Of a stretch of 64,000 bases of DNA, positions 43,218 to 52,808 are shown one piece after another. Made by a program: the position numbers and the translations under genes. Position 1 is the stretch's first letter. Each line of letters begins with the position of its first letter. This DNA is from Flexithrix dorotheae DSM 6795 (GTDB lineage Bacteria > Bacteroidota > Bacteroidia > Cytophagales > Flammeovirgaceae). The notes beneath the pieces were generated by a model that saw only the letters and a list, made by a program, of their open reading frames with translations, was not told the origin of the DNA and did not search any database. The stretch covers positions 737,767 to 801,766 of the forward strand of contig NZ_KB903431.1 in assembly GCF_000379765.1 (NCBI RefSeq), in the 5' to 3' direction.

Positions 43218-43541
43218 CACATTTTCTGGAGGTCGGCCTAAAACCGCCTTTTCTCCCTTAATTACAATCGGCCGCTCAATTAATTTGGGATTTTCTACCA
43301 TGGCCTTAATCCATTCCTCATCTGTGAGCGTTTTCCCCTTAAATTTTTCTTTAAAAATAGCTTCTCCTTTTCGAAGAATTTCCTCAGGCTTTTTACCCAG
43401 CTTTTTGAGAATGACTTTTAAATCCTCCGCTGAGGGAGTATCTTTTAAGTACTCAATAATTTCTACATCCTGGTGATTGTCCTTTAAAATTTGAAGTGTT
43501 TCCCTGCTTTTGCTACACCTTGGATTATGATATATTTTCAT
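43203..43541 (-). CDS. arsC: ArsC/Spx-family arsenate reductase
   Basis: A 112-residue thioredoxin-fold protein of the glutaredoxin-dependent ArsC family. The catalytic Cys is C9 in NPRCSKSRE. Downstream, PKLIERPIVIKGEKAVLGRP has the Arg residues that hold arsenate. The length is standard. It would reduce arsenate to arsenite, although some relatives (YffB type) do not act on arsenate, and no ars regulator or pump is adjacent. Confidence 0.85.
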   Translation of the reverse strand: MKIYHNPRCSKSRETLQILKDNHQDVEIIEYLKDTPSAEDLKVILKKLGKKPEEILRKGEAIFKEKFKGKTLTDEEWIKAMVENPKLIERPIVIKGEKAVLGRPPENVLGLI

Positions 43542-43556
43542 CTCTACTATTCTATC

Positions 43557-45719
43557 TTATCTTAAAAATAACATTTCCCTGTATTTCGGAAGTGGCCACT
43601 CTTCACTGTCTACATAAAGTTCCAGTTTATCCACTGAATACCGGATTTTATCAAAATATTTTTCTTTAATATCGTCACAATAGCCAATAGCTTTTTTCCT
43701 AGGATCATCAATTTTATTTACCCTTTTTCTTTCCTCAATCATTTCGTACACGCCATTTTTTACAATTTCAATATGTCTTGAAATTTCTTTAATGGTTTTG
43801 ATCACCGCATCATTATCAATCCCAAGACCTTTAAGTCCATTGGCATTAGCGATTAATTTATTCTGATAATTTACAGCTGTTGGAATCACATGATTGAGCG
43901 CCAAATCTCCCATTACCCTGGCCTCTATCTGAATTTTCATGATATAATTGGCCAATAGAATTTCATGGCGGGCTTCAAGTTCCCTTTCAGTACAGATTTT
44001 ATTCCTTTTAAATAAAGCCTTGTTTTTAGTAGTGAGGTAAGCATCTAAAGCCCTTGGGGTATCTTTTATATTGGGCAATTTTCTACGCTTGGCTTCTTTT
44101 ATCCATTCGTCTGAATAACCATCTCCTTCAAACCGAATATTTTTCGAACTCTTGATATATTCTCTTAAAATGGTAATAATTGCTATTCGCTTATCGACCC
44201 CCTTTTCTAATTCTTTATCAAGGGTTTCAGCGAACTTATGTAACTGGTCGGCCACTGCTGCATTTAGAACTGTCATTGGAGCAGCTACATTTATATCAGA
44301 GCCTACCGCTCTAAATTCAAACTTATTACCTGTGAAGGCAAAAGGAGAAGTTCTGTTTCTATCTGTATTATCAAGGATTATTTCAGGGATTTTATCAATT
44401 CCTAATTTCATATACAAATTGTCCCCTTTTTTCACTTTGATATTTCCATTATGCTCCAGTTCATCCAAAACTGCCGTAAGTTGCTTTCCAATGAACACTG
44501 AAATAATAGCAGGTGGAGCTTCATTCGATCCTAATCGATAATCATTTCCTGCTGAGGCAATACTTGCCCTCAGTAAATCTGCGTGTTCATGTACTGCCTT
44601 AATGGTGGTGACAAAAAAAGTAAGAAATTGTAAGTTTTCCCTTGCACTAGAGCTGGGCTGATATAAGTTTTCCCCAAAGCTATTGATCAAGGACCAGTTA
44701 TTATGTTTTCCACTTCCATTCAGTCCTGCAAATGGTTTCTCATGAAAAAGGACTTTCAGGTTATGTTTTTCAGCTACTTTATTCATTGCATCCATTAGCA
44801 ACTGGTTATGGTCAGTAGCCACATTGATATCCTCATAAGTAGGAGCCACTTCAAACTGACTTGGAGCTACTTCATTATGACGAGTACTTACGGGAATTCC
44901 CAATTTCAAACATTCAATTTCAAAATCCCGCATATAATCATAAATCCTGGGAGGAATGGACCCAAAATAATGATCATCCAATTGCTGACCTCTTGCCGGA
45001 TTATGTCCAAAAACAGTTCTTCCTGCCATCACCAAATCGGGTCTGGCTGCATAAAGAGCTTTGTCAACCACAAAATATTCCTGTTCGCAGCCCAGTGTGG
45101 CATGCACATAAGCTACATTTCTGTCAAAAAACCTGCATACTCTGGTAGCAGCTCTGTTTAAAGCTTCATGGGCCTTCAATAATGGAGCTTTATAATCCAG
45201 GGCTTCACCCGTATAAGACACAAAAATTGTAGGAATACACAAAGTATGCCCCAAAATAAACATCGGAGAACTCGGGTCCCAGGCAGTATATCCTCTGGCC
45301 TCAAAAGTGCTTCGAATCCCTCCACTTGGAAATGAAGAAGCGTCAGGTTCCTGCTGGGCTAATGTTCCACCCTTAAAGTTTTCAATTTCAGAGGAATAAT
45401 CATAAAAAGAATCGTGCTTTTCTGCCGTGGTTCCAGTAAGTGGCTGAAACCAGTGTGTATAATGGGTAACCCCCTTATTTAAAGCCCAGGTCTTCACGGA
45501 AGAGGCTATGGCCTCAGCCGTATCAATATCAATTTTTTTACCTTTTCTGATGGCATATTTAACTTTTTCATAAAAATTAGGAGAAAGGGTTAACCTCATT
45601 TGTTTTAAACCAAAAGCATTTTCTCCGAAATAATCTGATATCTGGTTGGAAGGTGGATTGACTTCGACTTTTTGCCTTTTCTGCACTAATTCCAGGGCAC
45701 TAAATCTTAATTTGGCCAT
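43557..45719 (-). CDS. glnN: Glutamine synthetase, type III
   Basis: A 720-residue enzyme, the length of GSIII and far from the 450-residue type I. Family-specific segments include THWFQPLTGTTAEKHDSFY, EQEYFVVDKALYAARPDL, RHNEVAPSQFEVAPTYED and NGSGKHNNWSLI in the substrate/metal site. It makes glutamine from glutamate, ammonia and ATP in a large double-ring complex and is the usual glutamine synthetase of Bacteroidota. Transcribed leftward from the 490-base gap before the TraO-like gene; no clear promoter was seen. Confidence 0.95.
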   Translation of the reverse strand: MAKLRFSALELVQKRQKVEVNPPSNQISDYFGENAFGLKQMRLTLSPNFYEKVKYAIRKGKKIDIDTAEAIASSVKTWALNKGVTHYTHWFQPLTGTTAEKHDSFYDYSSEIENFKGGTLAQQEPDASSFPSGGIRSTFEARGYTAWDPSSPMFILGHTLCIPTIFVSYTGEALDYKAPLLKAHEALNRAATRVCRFFDRNVAYVHATLGCEQEYFVVDKALYAARPDLVMAGRTVFGHNPARGQQLDDHYFGSIPPRIYDYMRDFEIECLKLGIPVSTRHNEVAPSQFEVAPTYEDINVATDHNQLLMDAMNKVAEKHNLKVLFHEKPFAGLNGSGKHNNWSLINSFGENLYQPSSSARENLQFLTFFVTTIKAVHEHADLLRASIASAGNDYRLGSNEAPPAIISVFIGKQLTAVLDELEHNGNIKVKKGDNLYMKLGIDKIPEIILDNTDRNRTSPFAFTGNKFEFRAVGSDINVAAPMTVLNAAVADQLHKFAETLDKELEKGVDKRIAIITILREYIKSSKNIRFEGDGYSDEWIKEAKRRKLPNIKDTPRALDAYLTTKNKALFKRNKICTERELEARHEILLANYIMKIQIEARVMGDLALNHVIPTAVNYQNKLIANANGLKGLGIDNDAVIKTIKEISRHIEIVKNGVYEMIEERKRVNKIDDPRKKAIGYCDDIKEKYFDKIRYSVDKLELYVDSEEWPLPKYREMLFLR

Positions 45720-46209
45720 ATTTTATAATTAAACTTTATTGTTATTGCATAGAATTTTCCCCCTAACTTAATTAATTTTTATCATCTCTAAAATTTGTCT
45801 TGTCTTATTTTTATTTTTAGCTTTACATAACTATCCAGTCTTCTTAAGCAAATCCAACTTACTTACAAATGTATTTTTTGTTTACCTGAAATATTCTTAT
45901 TTTCATATGGTATTTTTATGGAAAATAATGTTTTACCAGTCTTTAAAAGTAGAAAATTATTTTGATTTGTCGCTTTCTTACTATCCAGACTATTTTCAGA
46001 AGGGAAATTAACCAGGTTTAGAATAAATTCTTTGCATTTATCATGTTCGTAGAAATTTGTTTGGTATTCCCTGCACTTATTTAACAATTAAAATTTCAAG
46101 TCCTAATCCTTCTTATTTCCAGGCAGTTAGTGTGTATTGTCTGGTTTTAATGCTTTTTAAATTTTTGTATTTTTTTAACCAAATTATTTTTGATCTGAAT
46201 AAAAAAAGG
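45720..46209. other. Divergent intergenic region, 490 bases
   Basis: Lies between leftward glnN and the rightward TraO-like gene. AT-rich, with no recognisable RNA, promoter consensus or repeat. A 74-codon minus-strand frame at 45863-46087 has no domain signal and is judged fortuitous. The first 51 codons of the TraO-like open frame (46057-46209) also fall here and are not counted as coding. Confidence 0.45.
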
Positions 46210-46800
46210 ATGAATCGAATTTTTCTAATGATTATTTTTTCAATTGCCCTGATTGGAAAAGTTGAGGCACAGGATGATAAATATTATCCGGATGTGGAAG
46301 ATTATTTTAAAACCCAGGACAAGGAACACTGGCATGGCTACGGTACCAAAGGCCTTGAAATTGGAGGTGGAATAGCTGACCAGACTCAGTTTGTTTCCTT
46401 TTATGGAAGTTCTTATCTGGGTATGAAAACTTATTTGAAGGTAGGTGGAATGTATGAATTTGGTAACATTAAGGATGTTGATTATTCTGCAATTTATCTT
46501 GATGCCTCCTTTAATATTCAGGTTTTCAGGTTGTGGAGAGTACTTTATGTAAACCTCACGGCAGGTGCCTCAGGTGTTTATGACGAAATTAAACCTGACC
46601 TGCAAGAACAACTCGACCATGATTTCAGCAGCTTTAACGGTTGGAATTATGGTGTTTTTGGTGGAGGAGAGGCTGACGTATTTCTTGGAAAGAGAATAGC
46701 GGCACTAGCGTTTGCGAACCAACGATTTTATTTTAAAGATGGATTTGGTACAGAACGATTTTTCGTTGGGGTAGGGCTAAAATACACTTTTAAAGAATGA
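46210..46800 (+). CDS. TraO-like outer-membrane beta-barrel protein
   Basis: A 196-residue protein if started at the Met at 46210, which gives a clean signal peptide (MNRIFLMIIFSIALIGKVEA); the open frame reaches back to 46057 with no signal. The mature part is a small barrel: GTKGLEIGGGIADQTQFVSF, LWRVLYVNLTAGASGVYDEI, WNYGVFGGGEADVFLGKRIA and a final aromatic strand FFVGVGLKYTF. The order and wording closely recall TraO of Bacteroides conjugative transposons (conserved G-x-G-x start, YGG-x-x-x-E-x-E/D-x-Y/F-L, R-x-x-x-FG-x-x, final GVGLK). No other tra genes accompany it; it precedes a giant T9SS-exported protein by 60 bases. Confidence 0.6.
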   Translation: MNRIFLMIIFSIALIGKVEAQDDKYYPDVEDYFKTQDKEHWHGYGTKGLEIGGGIADQTQFVSFYGSSYLGMKTYLKVGGMYEFGNIKDVDYSAIYLDASFNIQVFRLWRVLYVNLTAGASGVYDEIKPDLQEQLDHDFSSFNGWNYGVFGGGEADVFLGKRIAALAFANQRFYFKDGFGTERFFVGVGLKYTFKE

Positions 46801-46860
46801 TCGCATATAACGCTCCAATAAAGATTTAACAACCCGAAAACTAAAATTAACTGAAACTAA

Positions 46861-49800
46861 ATGAAAATAATAAACCCAAAGATTTTTAGCCTCTCTGGCC
46901 TGCTCTTCCTTGGTTTAATTTTTAATCTTTCTGCTCAGGAACGATTTACATTAATAGGTGAAATTAACGGGCAGGATATAGATGGAAAGACAGAAGCAAG
47001 AGTGATTGTCTGCGACAATTTCAATTCAATTAACCTTTTAAATCATGTTGCTTACGGTAGTGAGAAAACAATTACTTACAAAACGGAAACCAATGGCCTA
47101 AGTGGTCATATATTTTATCCATCTCTTGCAGGTGAGGGAAATCACCTGATAACAATTATTTATGCAGGGCAACAAACTGTAAGTTTAACCTTTGAAATCC
47201 CCCAAATTTCAGCTGGAGGATTTCTTGGAGTTTGTAGGACAAAAAAAAATCAAAAACTTTATACAGAGGATGTTTATCCCAAATTGGATGGCAAAGGGAA
47301 ATGGAGTTTTTTAAACGAAAACAGAAAGGATGATAGTCAATACGACAAGTATATAAACCAAACAACAGGAGAACTTGATGTTTCTCAAATCCCATATGGT
47401 TTCTATACACTGAAGTATGAATATGGTAGCTGCTATGATACGCGGGGAATTGAGATTGGGGGAGTGAATGTTTTTGCCGGAGGTAATATTATTGTATGTA
47501 AAAATCCTCCAGACTCTAAATTGGTAGTGGATTTATTTACCCAAGAGGGGGTAGCAGTACCAGAAATAGATGGTGACCCAATAGGGCCAAATACACCATA
47601 TGAATGGTATTGGGAAAGCAAAGAATTGTCCAATTATATTAATGGTTCAAGTCTTAACCTTACCAATGTAACCGCAGGAACATATGAAATTGATTTGGTT
47701 GTTGGTTATTATGGTGAAACTACAGATTGTATAGAAAGGGATACAAGGACAATTATTATTGAAGGTATTCCTGAAAAGCCAAAAGTTCAGGGTGATGAAC
47801 GATGTGGTCCGGGTGAAGTTGTTATGAAAGTGCTTGAACCTCTGGAAGGTTTAGTTTACGAATGGTATTATGAAAATGACAATGAAGTTGGTAAATATAC
47901 GGATTTTTCGGGAGTGGAATATAAAACGGAAATCAAGGAGTATACCAGTTTTTATGTTATTGCCGTATCCAAAGGAGGCTGTGAAAGTGAACCAGCTGAG
48001 GTTTCTGGCATTGTAAATTATCCGCCCCCCACACCTGAAATTAGCCTTTTTCCAGAAAGTATTTGTGTTGGGGAATCCATAACTTTTAATGCGGGTTATT
48101 TCGAAGGACCGGCTGCACCAGCTGAGATCGAGTTTGTGTATAATTGGTACTGGGATGCTGAAAAACAAAACCCAATAAAAGAGGCCTCTGGCCCTGAATA
48201 TACCCATACTTTTTCCACAACTGATCAAAATGTAATTTATGTAGAGGTTATTGATCCTGAAACTAAGTGTGTTAGTGGACTTGGAAAGGCAGGGTTTTCT
48301 GTCAATCCCATCCCAAATAAACCTGAAGTAGATGATGTTTCTATTTGTGAACCTGGAGAGGTTTTGCTCAAAGTGAATAACCCACAGGATGATGTTCTTT
48401 ATTATTGGTATGCAAATTATGATCCTAAAGGTGAAAATGATCCTATTACGGAACCATCTACAAAACCAGAATTGGCAATTAAAGTTGAAACTTCTGGTAA
48501 ATATTATGTCTTAGTAAAATCAAGAGCTGGATGTAAAAGTAGTGTAGAGGAAATTCAGGTAAATGTTACGGGAAAACCGGAAAAACCTATTGTACAGGGA
48601 GATGAAAGGTGCGGACCAGGGGAAGTTCTTCTGAAAATATCAGAATTAAGTGATGGGTTTACTTATAACTGGTATGAAGGTGAAGTCGGAGAAACAAGTG
48701 TACATACAGGTACGGAGTTTAAGGTTTCCCTGACAACTACCACTAAATATTTTGTCACTGCAAATTTAAATGGAAAATGTGTAAGTGATCCTGCTGAAGT
48801 TTTTGGAATAATTAATTTTCCTCCATTAACCCCTGAAATATTATTATCCAAAGAAAGTATCTGTGAAGGAGAATCAATTACTTTTAATGTAGGATTTATT
48901 GAGAATACTTCAGCACCAAGCATAGAAGGTTATACCTATAACTGGTACTGGGATGCTGAAAAACAAAACCCAATAAAAGAGGTTTCCGGGTCTGAATATA
49001 CCCATACTTTTTCCACAACTGATCAAAATGTAATTTATGTAGAGGCTGTGGATCCTGAGACCAATTGTGTGAGCGGTTTAGCAGAAGCAGATTTTAATGT
49101 AAACCCTATTCCTGCTAAACCAGAAGTGGACAATGTATCCATTTGTGTAGCAGGAAAGGTGGAACTTTCCGTAAAGAATCCCGAAAAGGAAGTATCCTAT
49201 TATTGGTATAAGACCTATAATAAGGAGGGTGAAAATGAGCCAATTGGAGACCCCTCTCCAAATATTCTGGTAGATGTTGAATCTACTTCTAAATATTATG
49301 TGGTTGGTATTTTGGACGAATCCTGTGAAAGTGAAGTGGAGGAAGTAGAGGTTATAATTACTGATAAACCAGACGCTCCACAAATTGAGGATCAATCGAT
49401 TTGCGGACCGGGAAAAATCTTATTAATGCCGTTAGTTTCACAAGAAGAATCCAAGCCTGTTTTCAGGTTTTATCCCAGAGAAAACACAGACCATATTCAC
49501 GAAGGAGACTTTTATGAGCCTGAAATTAAGGAAACTACCAGTTATTGGGTTACCAGAATTATTGATGGAGCTTGCGAAAGTGAGCCCACCAAAGTTACAA
49601 TTACCATTCTTGACGAAGTACAAACTCCTCTTGTGGATGGTTTTGTGAATTGTGGTCCGCTGAGCAGTTATAAACTTGAGGTGAAAAATCCGGTGGATGG
49701 GCTTCAATATTTATGGTACCAGAATGAAAAAGATCCTAAAGAAAAATCAATAGGGCAGGGTACCTCATTTTTGCTTGAGGGAATTGATGCCACCAGGGTA

Positions 49801-51405
49801 GTTTGGGTTGAAGCATCGAATAACAATGATTGTGTTGGAGAAAGAGTTCCCGTTGAGGTTACTATTCTTGAAAAACCAGGCATTCCAGAAATTGCAGATG
49901 GGGTTTCCTGTGGTCCAGGTCAGGTTAAGCTTTCTATTAAAAACCCTGATGAAAACTTAACTTATAACTGGTATAAAGCTCCTGAGGATAATGAACCAGT
50001 TTCTACTGGTAATTCTTACACAACTGATGAATTATCAACCAATACCAAATTTTATGTGGTTGCCCAATCTTTTTATGGGGAAGGGGAAATTGAATGCACA
50101 AGTGATGCCGCGGAAGTAGAAGTAAAAATATTGGAATCCGGAGACATTGGAATTGGGGATGATATCCAATTATGTTTTGATGCACCTGGTTATGATCTTT
50201 TCCAGGATTTAAATATTGAGGGTGGAATATTTTCCGGGCCAGGAGTAGAAGATGGATCTCTGTTTAATCCAAAAACAGCTGGGTTTGGAAAACATGAAAT
50301 TACTTTTAAATATGCTTCCACAGACGGGTGTTCGTTTACAGGAACCCGAATTATTGAAGTGATTTATCCATTAAATGCTTCTGAAGATTTACTTACACAA
50401 ACCGAGCTGGTTATTTGTTCAAACGAGGAATTTATTGATCTGACTACTTTGGAAAAGAAACCTGGTGGAGAATGGAGTGGCGATGGAGTGGAGTTGGGAA
50501 AATTTTATCCTGAAAAAGTTGAAGGAGAGTCCGTTTCAGCAGAGTACTTCATAAAAGAAAATGGCTGTGAATATAGGGTAAAAGTTAGTATCAGGGTGAT
50601 TAATATTAATCTCGAATCACCAGAGCTTTCGGTAAACAAACCAGAATTCTGCGAAGGTGATATGGTCAAAATTTCCGTAACCAATCTGGATGAATCCTTA
50701 AGGTATGTTTGGTACAATGAAAATTCTGATTCTGTGGGAACTGGTGCAAGTTTTGAATTTATGGCTTCCAAGACAGCTGTCATTACCTGTGAGGCTAAAA
50801 ATTCATTGGACTGTGGTTCAGATCAGTCCTCAATTACAGTAAATGTGTTTGCTTTTCCTGAAGAAATTATAGTAAGCTCCAATGCAATTAATCAGCATGA
50901 GTTTGTGCAGTTTTCTTTGGACAGCACTGCAAATACTACCTACTTGTGGGATTTTAAAACAACTGAAACATCCACTCAAAGAAGTCCGGGTTATTATTTT
51001 CATGAAGGTGGGGAATTTAATGTAGTGGTCTATATGGAAAATACCATGTTGGGCTGCAAGGACTCCCTGACTACCCTCATCAAGGTTGATTTAGATCAAG
51101 AGGATTTTGTGACAGGATTGGATGAGGAATTAATACCATCAGAAAAAATTGAAGGTATTTCTATTTCCAGTTATCCGCAACCATTCAATAATTTCATAAG
51201 ACTTTTCTTAAAATCCGAAAGGTATGCAAATGCAGAAATTGCGGTAATTAATACCGAAGGGAAAATCATAGAAAATAGGAAACTGGAAATTCTGAGAGGA
51301 GAACAGGATTTTAATTTGGAGACCGAAAAGTATCCATCTGGTCTTTACCTGATTAAAATTAATTTACCTGATTATCAAAAAGTTATAAAAGCCCTAAAGC
51401 AATAA
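46861..51405 (+). CDS. Giant T9SS-exported Ig-like repeat protein (putative adhesin)
   Basis: A 1514-residue protein. A signal peptide (1-25, ending LSAQ) is followed by about twelve Ig-like modules of 85-100 residues resembling the CHU_C-associated Ig_7 domain. Most begin with a CGPGEV or SICEGES-type Cys motif, have a central tryptophan/aromatic strand (YNWYWDAEKQ, YYWYKTYN) and end near K-x-x-Y-x-V plus another Cys. A PKD-like module (about 1340-1410, TYLWDFKTTETSTQRSPGYY) precedes a type A C-terminal sorting domain (about 1430-1514, SSYPQPFNNFIRL to SGLYLIKI), the T9SS signal for attachment outside the cell. A unit of about 266 residues is recently duplicated inside it. Confidence 0.88.
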   Translation: MKIINPKIFSLSGLLFLGLIFNLSAQERFTLIGEINGQDIDGKTEARVIVCDNFNSINLLNHVAYGSEKTITYKTETNGLSGHIFYPSLAGEGNHLITIIYAGQQTVSLTFEIPQISAGGFLGVCRTKKNQKLYTEDVYPKLDGKGKWSFLNENRKDDSQYDKYINQTTGELDVSQIPYGFYTLKYEYGSCYDTRGIEIGGVNVFAGGNIIVCKNPPDSKLVVDLFTQEGVAVPEIDGDPIGPNTPYEWYWESKELSNYINGSSLNLTNVTAGTYEIDLVVGYYGETTDCIERDTRTIIIEGIPEKPKVQGDERCGPGEVVMKVLEPLEGLVYEWYYENDNEVGKYTDFSGVEYKTEIKEYTSFYVIAVSKGGCESEPAEVSGIVNYPPPTPEISLFPESICVGESITFNAGYFEGPAAPAEIEFVYNWYWDAEKQNPIKEASGPEYTHTFSTTDQNVIYVEVIDPETKCVSGLGKAGFSVNPIPNKPEVDDVSICEPGEVLLKVNNPQDDVLYYWYANYDPKGENDPITEPSTKPELAIKVETSGKYYVLVKSRAGCKSSVEEIQVNVTGKPEKPIVQGDERCGPGEVLLKISELSDGFTYNWYEGEVGETSVHTGTEFKVSLTTTTKYFVTANLNGKCVSDPAEVFGIINFPPLTPEILLSKESICEGESITFNVGFIENTSAPSIEGYTYNWYWDAEKQNPIKEVSGSEYTHTFSTTDQNVIYVEAVDPETNCVSGLAEADFNVNPIPAKPEVDNVSICVAGKVELSVKNPEKEVSYYWYKTYNKEGENEPIGDPSPNILVDVESTSKYYVVGILDESCESEVEEVEVIITDKPDAPQIEDQSICGPGKILLMPLVSQEESKPVFRFYPRENTDHIHEGDFYEPEIKETTSYWVTRIIDGACESEPTKVTITILDEVQTPLVDGFVNCGPLSSYKLEVKNPVDGLQYLWYQNEKDPKEKSIGQGTSFLLEGIDATRVVWVEASNNNDCVGERVPVEVTILEKPGIPEIADGVSCGPGQVKLSIKNPDENLTYNWYKAPEDNEPVSTGNSYTTDELSTNTKFYVVAQSFYGEGEIECTSDAAEVEVKILESGDIGIGDDIQLCFDAPGYDLFQDLNIEGGIFSGPGVEDGSLFNPKTAGFGKHEITFKYASTDGCSFTGTRIIEVIYPLNASEDLLTQTELVICSNEEFIDLTTLEKKPGGEWSGDGVELGKFYPEKVEGESVSAEYFIKENGCEYRVKVSIRVININLESPELSVNKPEFCEGDMVKISVTNLDESLRYVWYNENSDSVGTGASFEFMASKTAVITCEAKNSLDCGSDQSSITVNVFAFPEEIIVSSNAINQHEFVQFSLDSTANTTYLWDFKTTETSTQRSPGYYFHEGGEFNVVVYMENTMLGCKDSLTTLIKVDLDQEDFVTGLDEELIPSEKIEGISISSYPQPFNNFIRLFLKSERYANAEIAVINTEGKIIENRKLEILRGEQDFNLETEKYPSGLYLIKINLPDYQKVIKALKQ
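47774..49370 (+). repeat. Recent internal tandem duplication (~800-bp unit)
   Basis: Two successive three-module blocks are nearly identical in places. For example TGGTACTGGGATGCTGAAAA begins at 48145 and again at 48943 (798 bases apart) and the copies stay almost identical for about 100 bases; the QGDERCGPGE motif recurs about 807 bases apart (47788 and 48595). Confidence 0.75.
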
Positions 51406-51408
51406 ATC

Positions 51409-52134
51409 ATGAAAATATATTTAATTTTAATTTTTATTATTGCCCTGTTATCTTCCTGTGATAACAGATGGCAGTTTTTGGAGGGAAATGTTCCACCAAA
51501 CCTTACTTTTAAATTTGCAAATGGTCAATTTCAGGATGAGGAAGGGAATTATATTGTAAGTTTAACCGATACTTTCAAGTTGAATAATAAATCCGGGGAA
51601 GATAGTTTTGAGTTTTCGGTTAAATATATCGATGAAAACCTCCAGGAATTATCTTATAAATTTGAAACAGGAGAGGGACAAATCATTCAAAAGAATGCCA
51701 TAAGTACTGAGGAAGGAGTTTTGGATATTAGCCAGGATGAATTAGAGTTGATGTTTGTGCCTTTTGGATTAGGGGATTACATCATTACATTTTCTGCAAC
51801 TGATATTTATGGGGAAAAATCAGATATCATTACCCTAAATCTTCATTTCTTCGACAATATTCAACCAGTTAGTAGTCTGGAAGTAAAATACATTGGAAAA
51901 ACCAATCAAAATCAATACCTGCTCGATGCCCATACCAGTCACGATCCAGACAGCAAATATGGAGGTGCGCTAGTTCAATACAGGTATACTATTGGGGAAT
52001 ACAAAGTCACTACCACTTCACAACAAATTGATTATATTTTCCAAAATTCGGGAAAATATAAAGTCGGTCTGCAGGTAATGGATAATGATGAAGTTTGGTC
52101 GGAATTAACCGAAGTAGAGGTTGAAGTGGAATAA
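51409..52134 (+). CDS. TraQ-like lipoprotein
   Basis: A 241-residue lipoprotein: MKIYLILIFIIALLSSCDNR has a signal and lipobox LSSC, so Cys17 is the likely lipidated residue. The first domain (about 45-155), with DTFKLNNKSGEDSFEFSVKY, a G-x-G-x-x-x-x segment and LGDYIITFSATDIYGEKSD, follows the pattern of conjugal transfer lipoprotein TraQ of Bacteroidota. The second domain (about 160-241) is PKD-like (DAHTSHDPDSKYGGALVQYR, NSGKYKVGLQVMDND). It starts 3 bases after the giant gene, so the two are translationally linked. Confidence 0.6.
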   Translation: MKIYLILIFIIALLSSCDNRWQFLEGNVPPNLTFKFANGQFQDEEGNYIVSLTDTFKLNNKSGEDSFEFSVKYIDENLQELSYKFETGEGQIIQKNAISTEEGVLDISQDELELMFVPFGLGDYIITFSATDIYGEKSDIITLNLHFFDNIQPVSSLEVKYIGKTNQNQYLLDAHTSHDPDSKYGGALVQYRYTIGEYKVTTTSQQIDYIFQNSGKYKVGLQVMDNDEVWSELTEVEVEVE

Positions 52135-52148
52135 ATTTTTCATTCATT

Positions 52149-52192
52149 TAGAAAAAAGCCTTATTCTTTTTTTAGAGTAAGGCTTTTTTCTA
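52149..52192. terminator. Strong intrinsic terminator of the giant-protein operon
   Basis: TAGAAAAAAGCCTTATTCT (52149-52167) pairs with AGAGTAAGGCTTTTTTCTA (52174-52192) with one G-T difference and T-rich ends, just after the TraQ-like gene. Confidence 0.85.
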
Positions 52193-52324
52193 GGAATTTT
52201 AATAAAAAATAGCCACATTGTACCATAAATAAAAAATTCAAAGCACTAATTATCTTTAATAATGGATTTTTATTTTGAATAATCCATTATTAAATTTAAA
52301 AACTGAAACGCTTAATCGTATTTA

Positions 52325-52807
52325 ATGGAGTATTCATTGTCGCCCAGGGAACACTATATTAGATTAAAGATTGTTTACTATGCCTTATTATTTACCCAGA
52401 TTTCCTTTTCGGTAATCGCCTTTTTTTATTTTACTCAGAAAAGTCCGTTAGTCGGAGAAGACTTGGATTACTTAAAATACCTGGCTATTGTGGTTTCAAT
52501 CCTTGGGTTATTTTCCTCCCATTTTATTAAAGAAAGGTTTTGTGGGGAGGCTTCCAGACAAGGTAATTTAGATGCTAAAATAGGAAAGTACAAAACGGCA
52601 AGTATATTGAACTCAGGGATAATTGAGCTAACCAATTTTTTCAATATTTTTGTTTTTATCCAAACCGGAGAATTTATTCCCCTTATCTTATTTGGTTGTC
52701 TTGTTATTATATTTCTGCTCCAATTCCCTACTCCAAACCGGATTTCCAATGAAATAAAACTTACCAGTTCAGAAGAAATGAAAATTTTCACCAAAACAGC
52801 AAAATAA
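52325..52807 (+). CDS. Small multi-pass membrane protein of unknown function
   Basis: A 160-residue protein with four hydrophobic helices (about 14-34, 49-64, 98-117, 119-136). The end has LLQFPTPNRISNEIKLTSSE, a phrase I associate with a family of short uncharacterised Bacteroidota membrane proteins. No catalytic motif. It converges on the L,D-transpeptidase gene with a 1-base gap. Confidence 0.55.
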   Translation: MEYSLSPREHYIRLKIVYYALLFTQISFSVIAFFYFTQKSPLVGEDLDYLKYLAIVVSILGLFSSHFIKERFCGEASRQGNLDAKIGKYKTASILNSGIIELTNFFNIFVFIQTGEFIPLILFGCLVIIFLLQFPTPNRISNEIKLTSSEEMKIFTKTAK

Positions 52808-52808
52808 A

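Noticed and set aside
45863..46087. 74-codon minus-strand open frame ahead of the TraO-like gene
   Set aside because: Low-complexity composition, no signal or domain, no promoter or terminator, and AT-rich sequence makes such frames common by chance.
46210..52134. A conjugative transposon
   Set aside because: Only TraO- and TraQ-like genes are present; no relaxase, integrase, coupling protein, TraG-type ATPase or attachment-site pattern.
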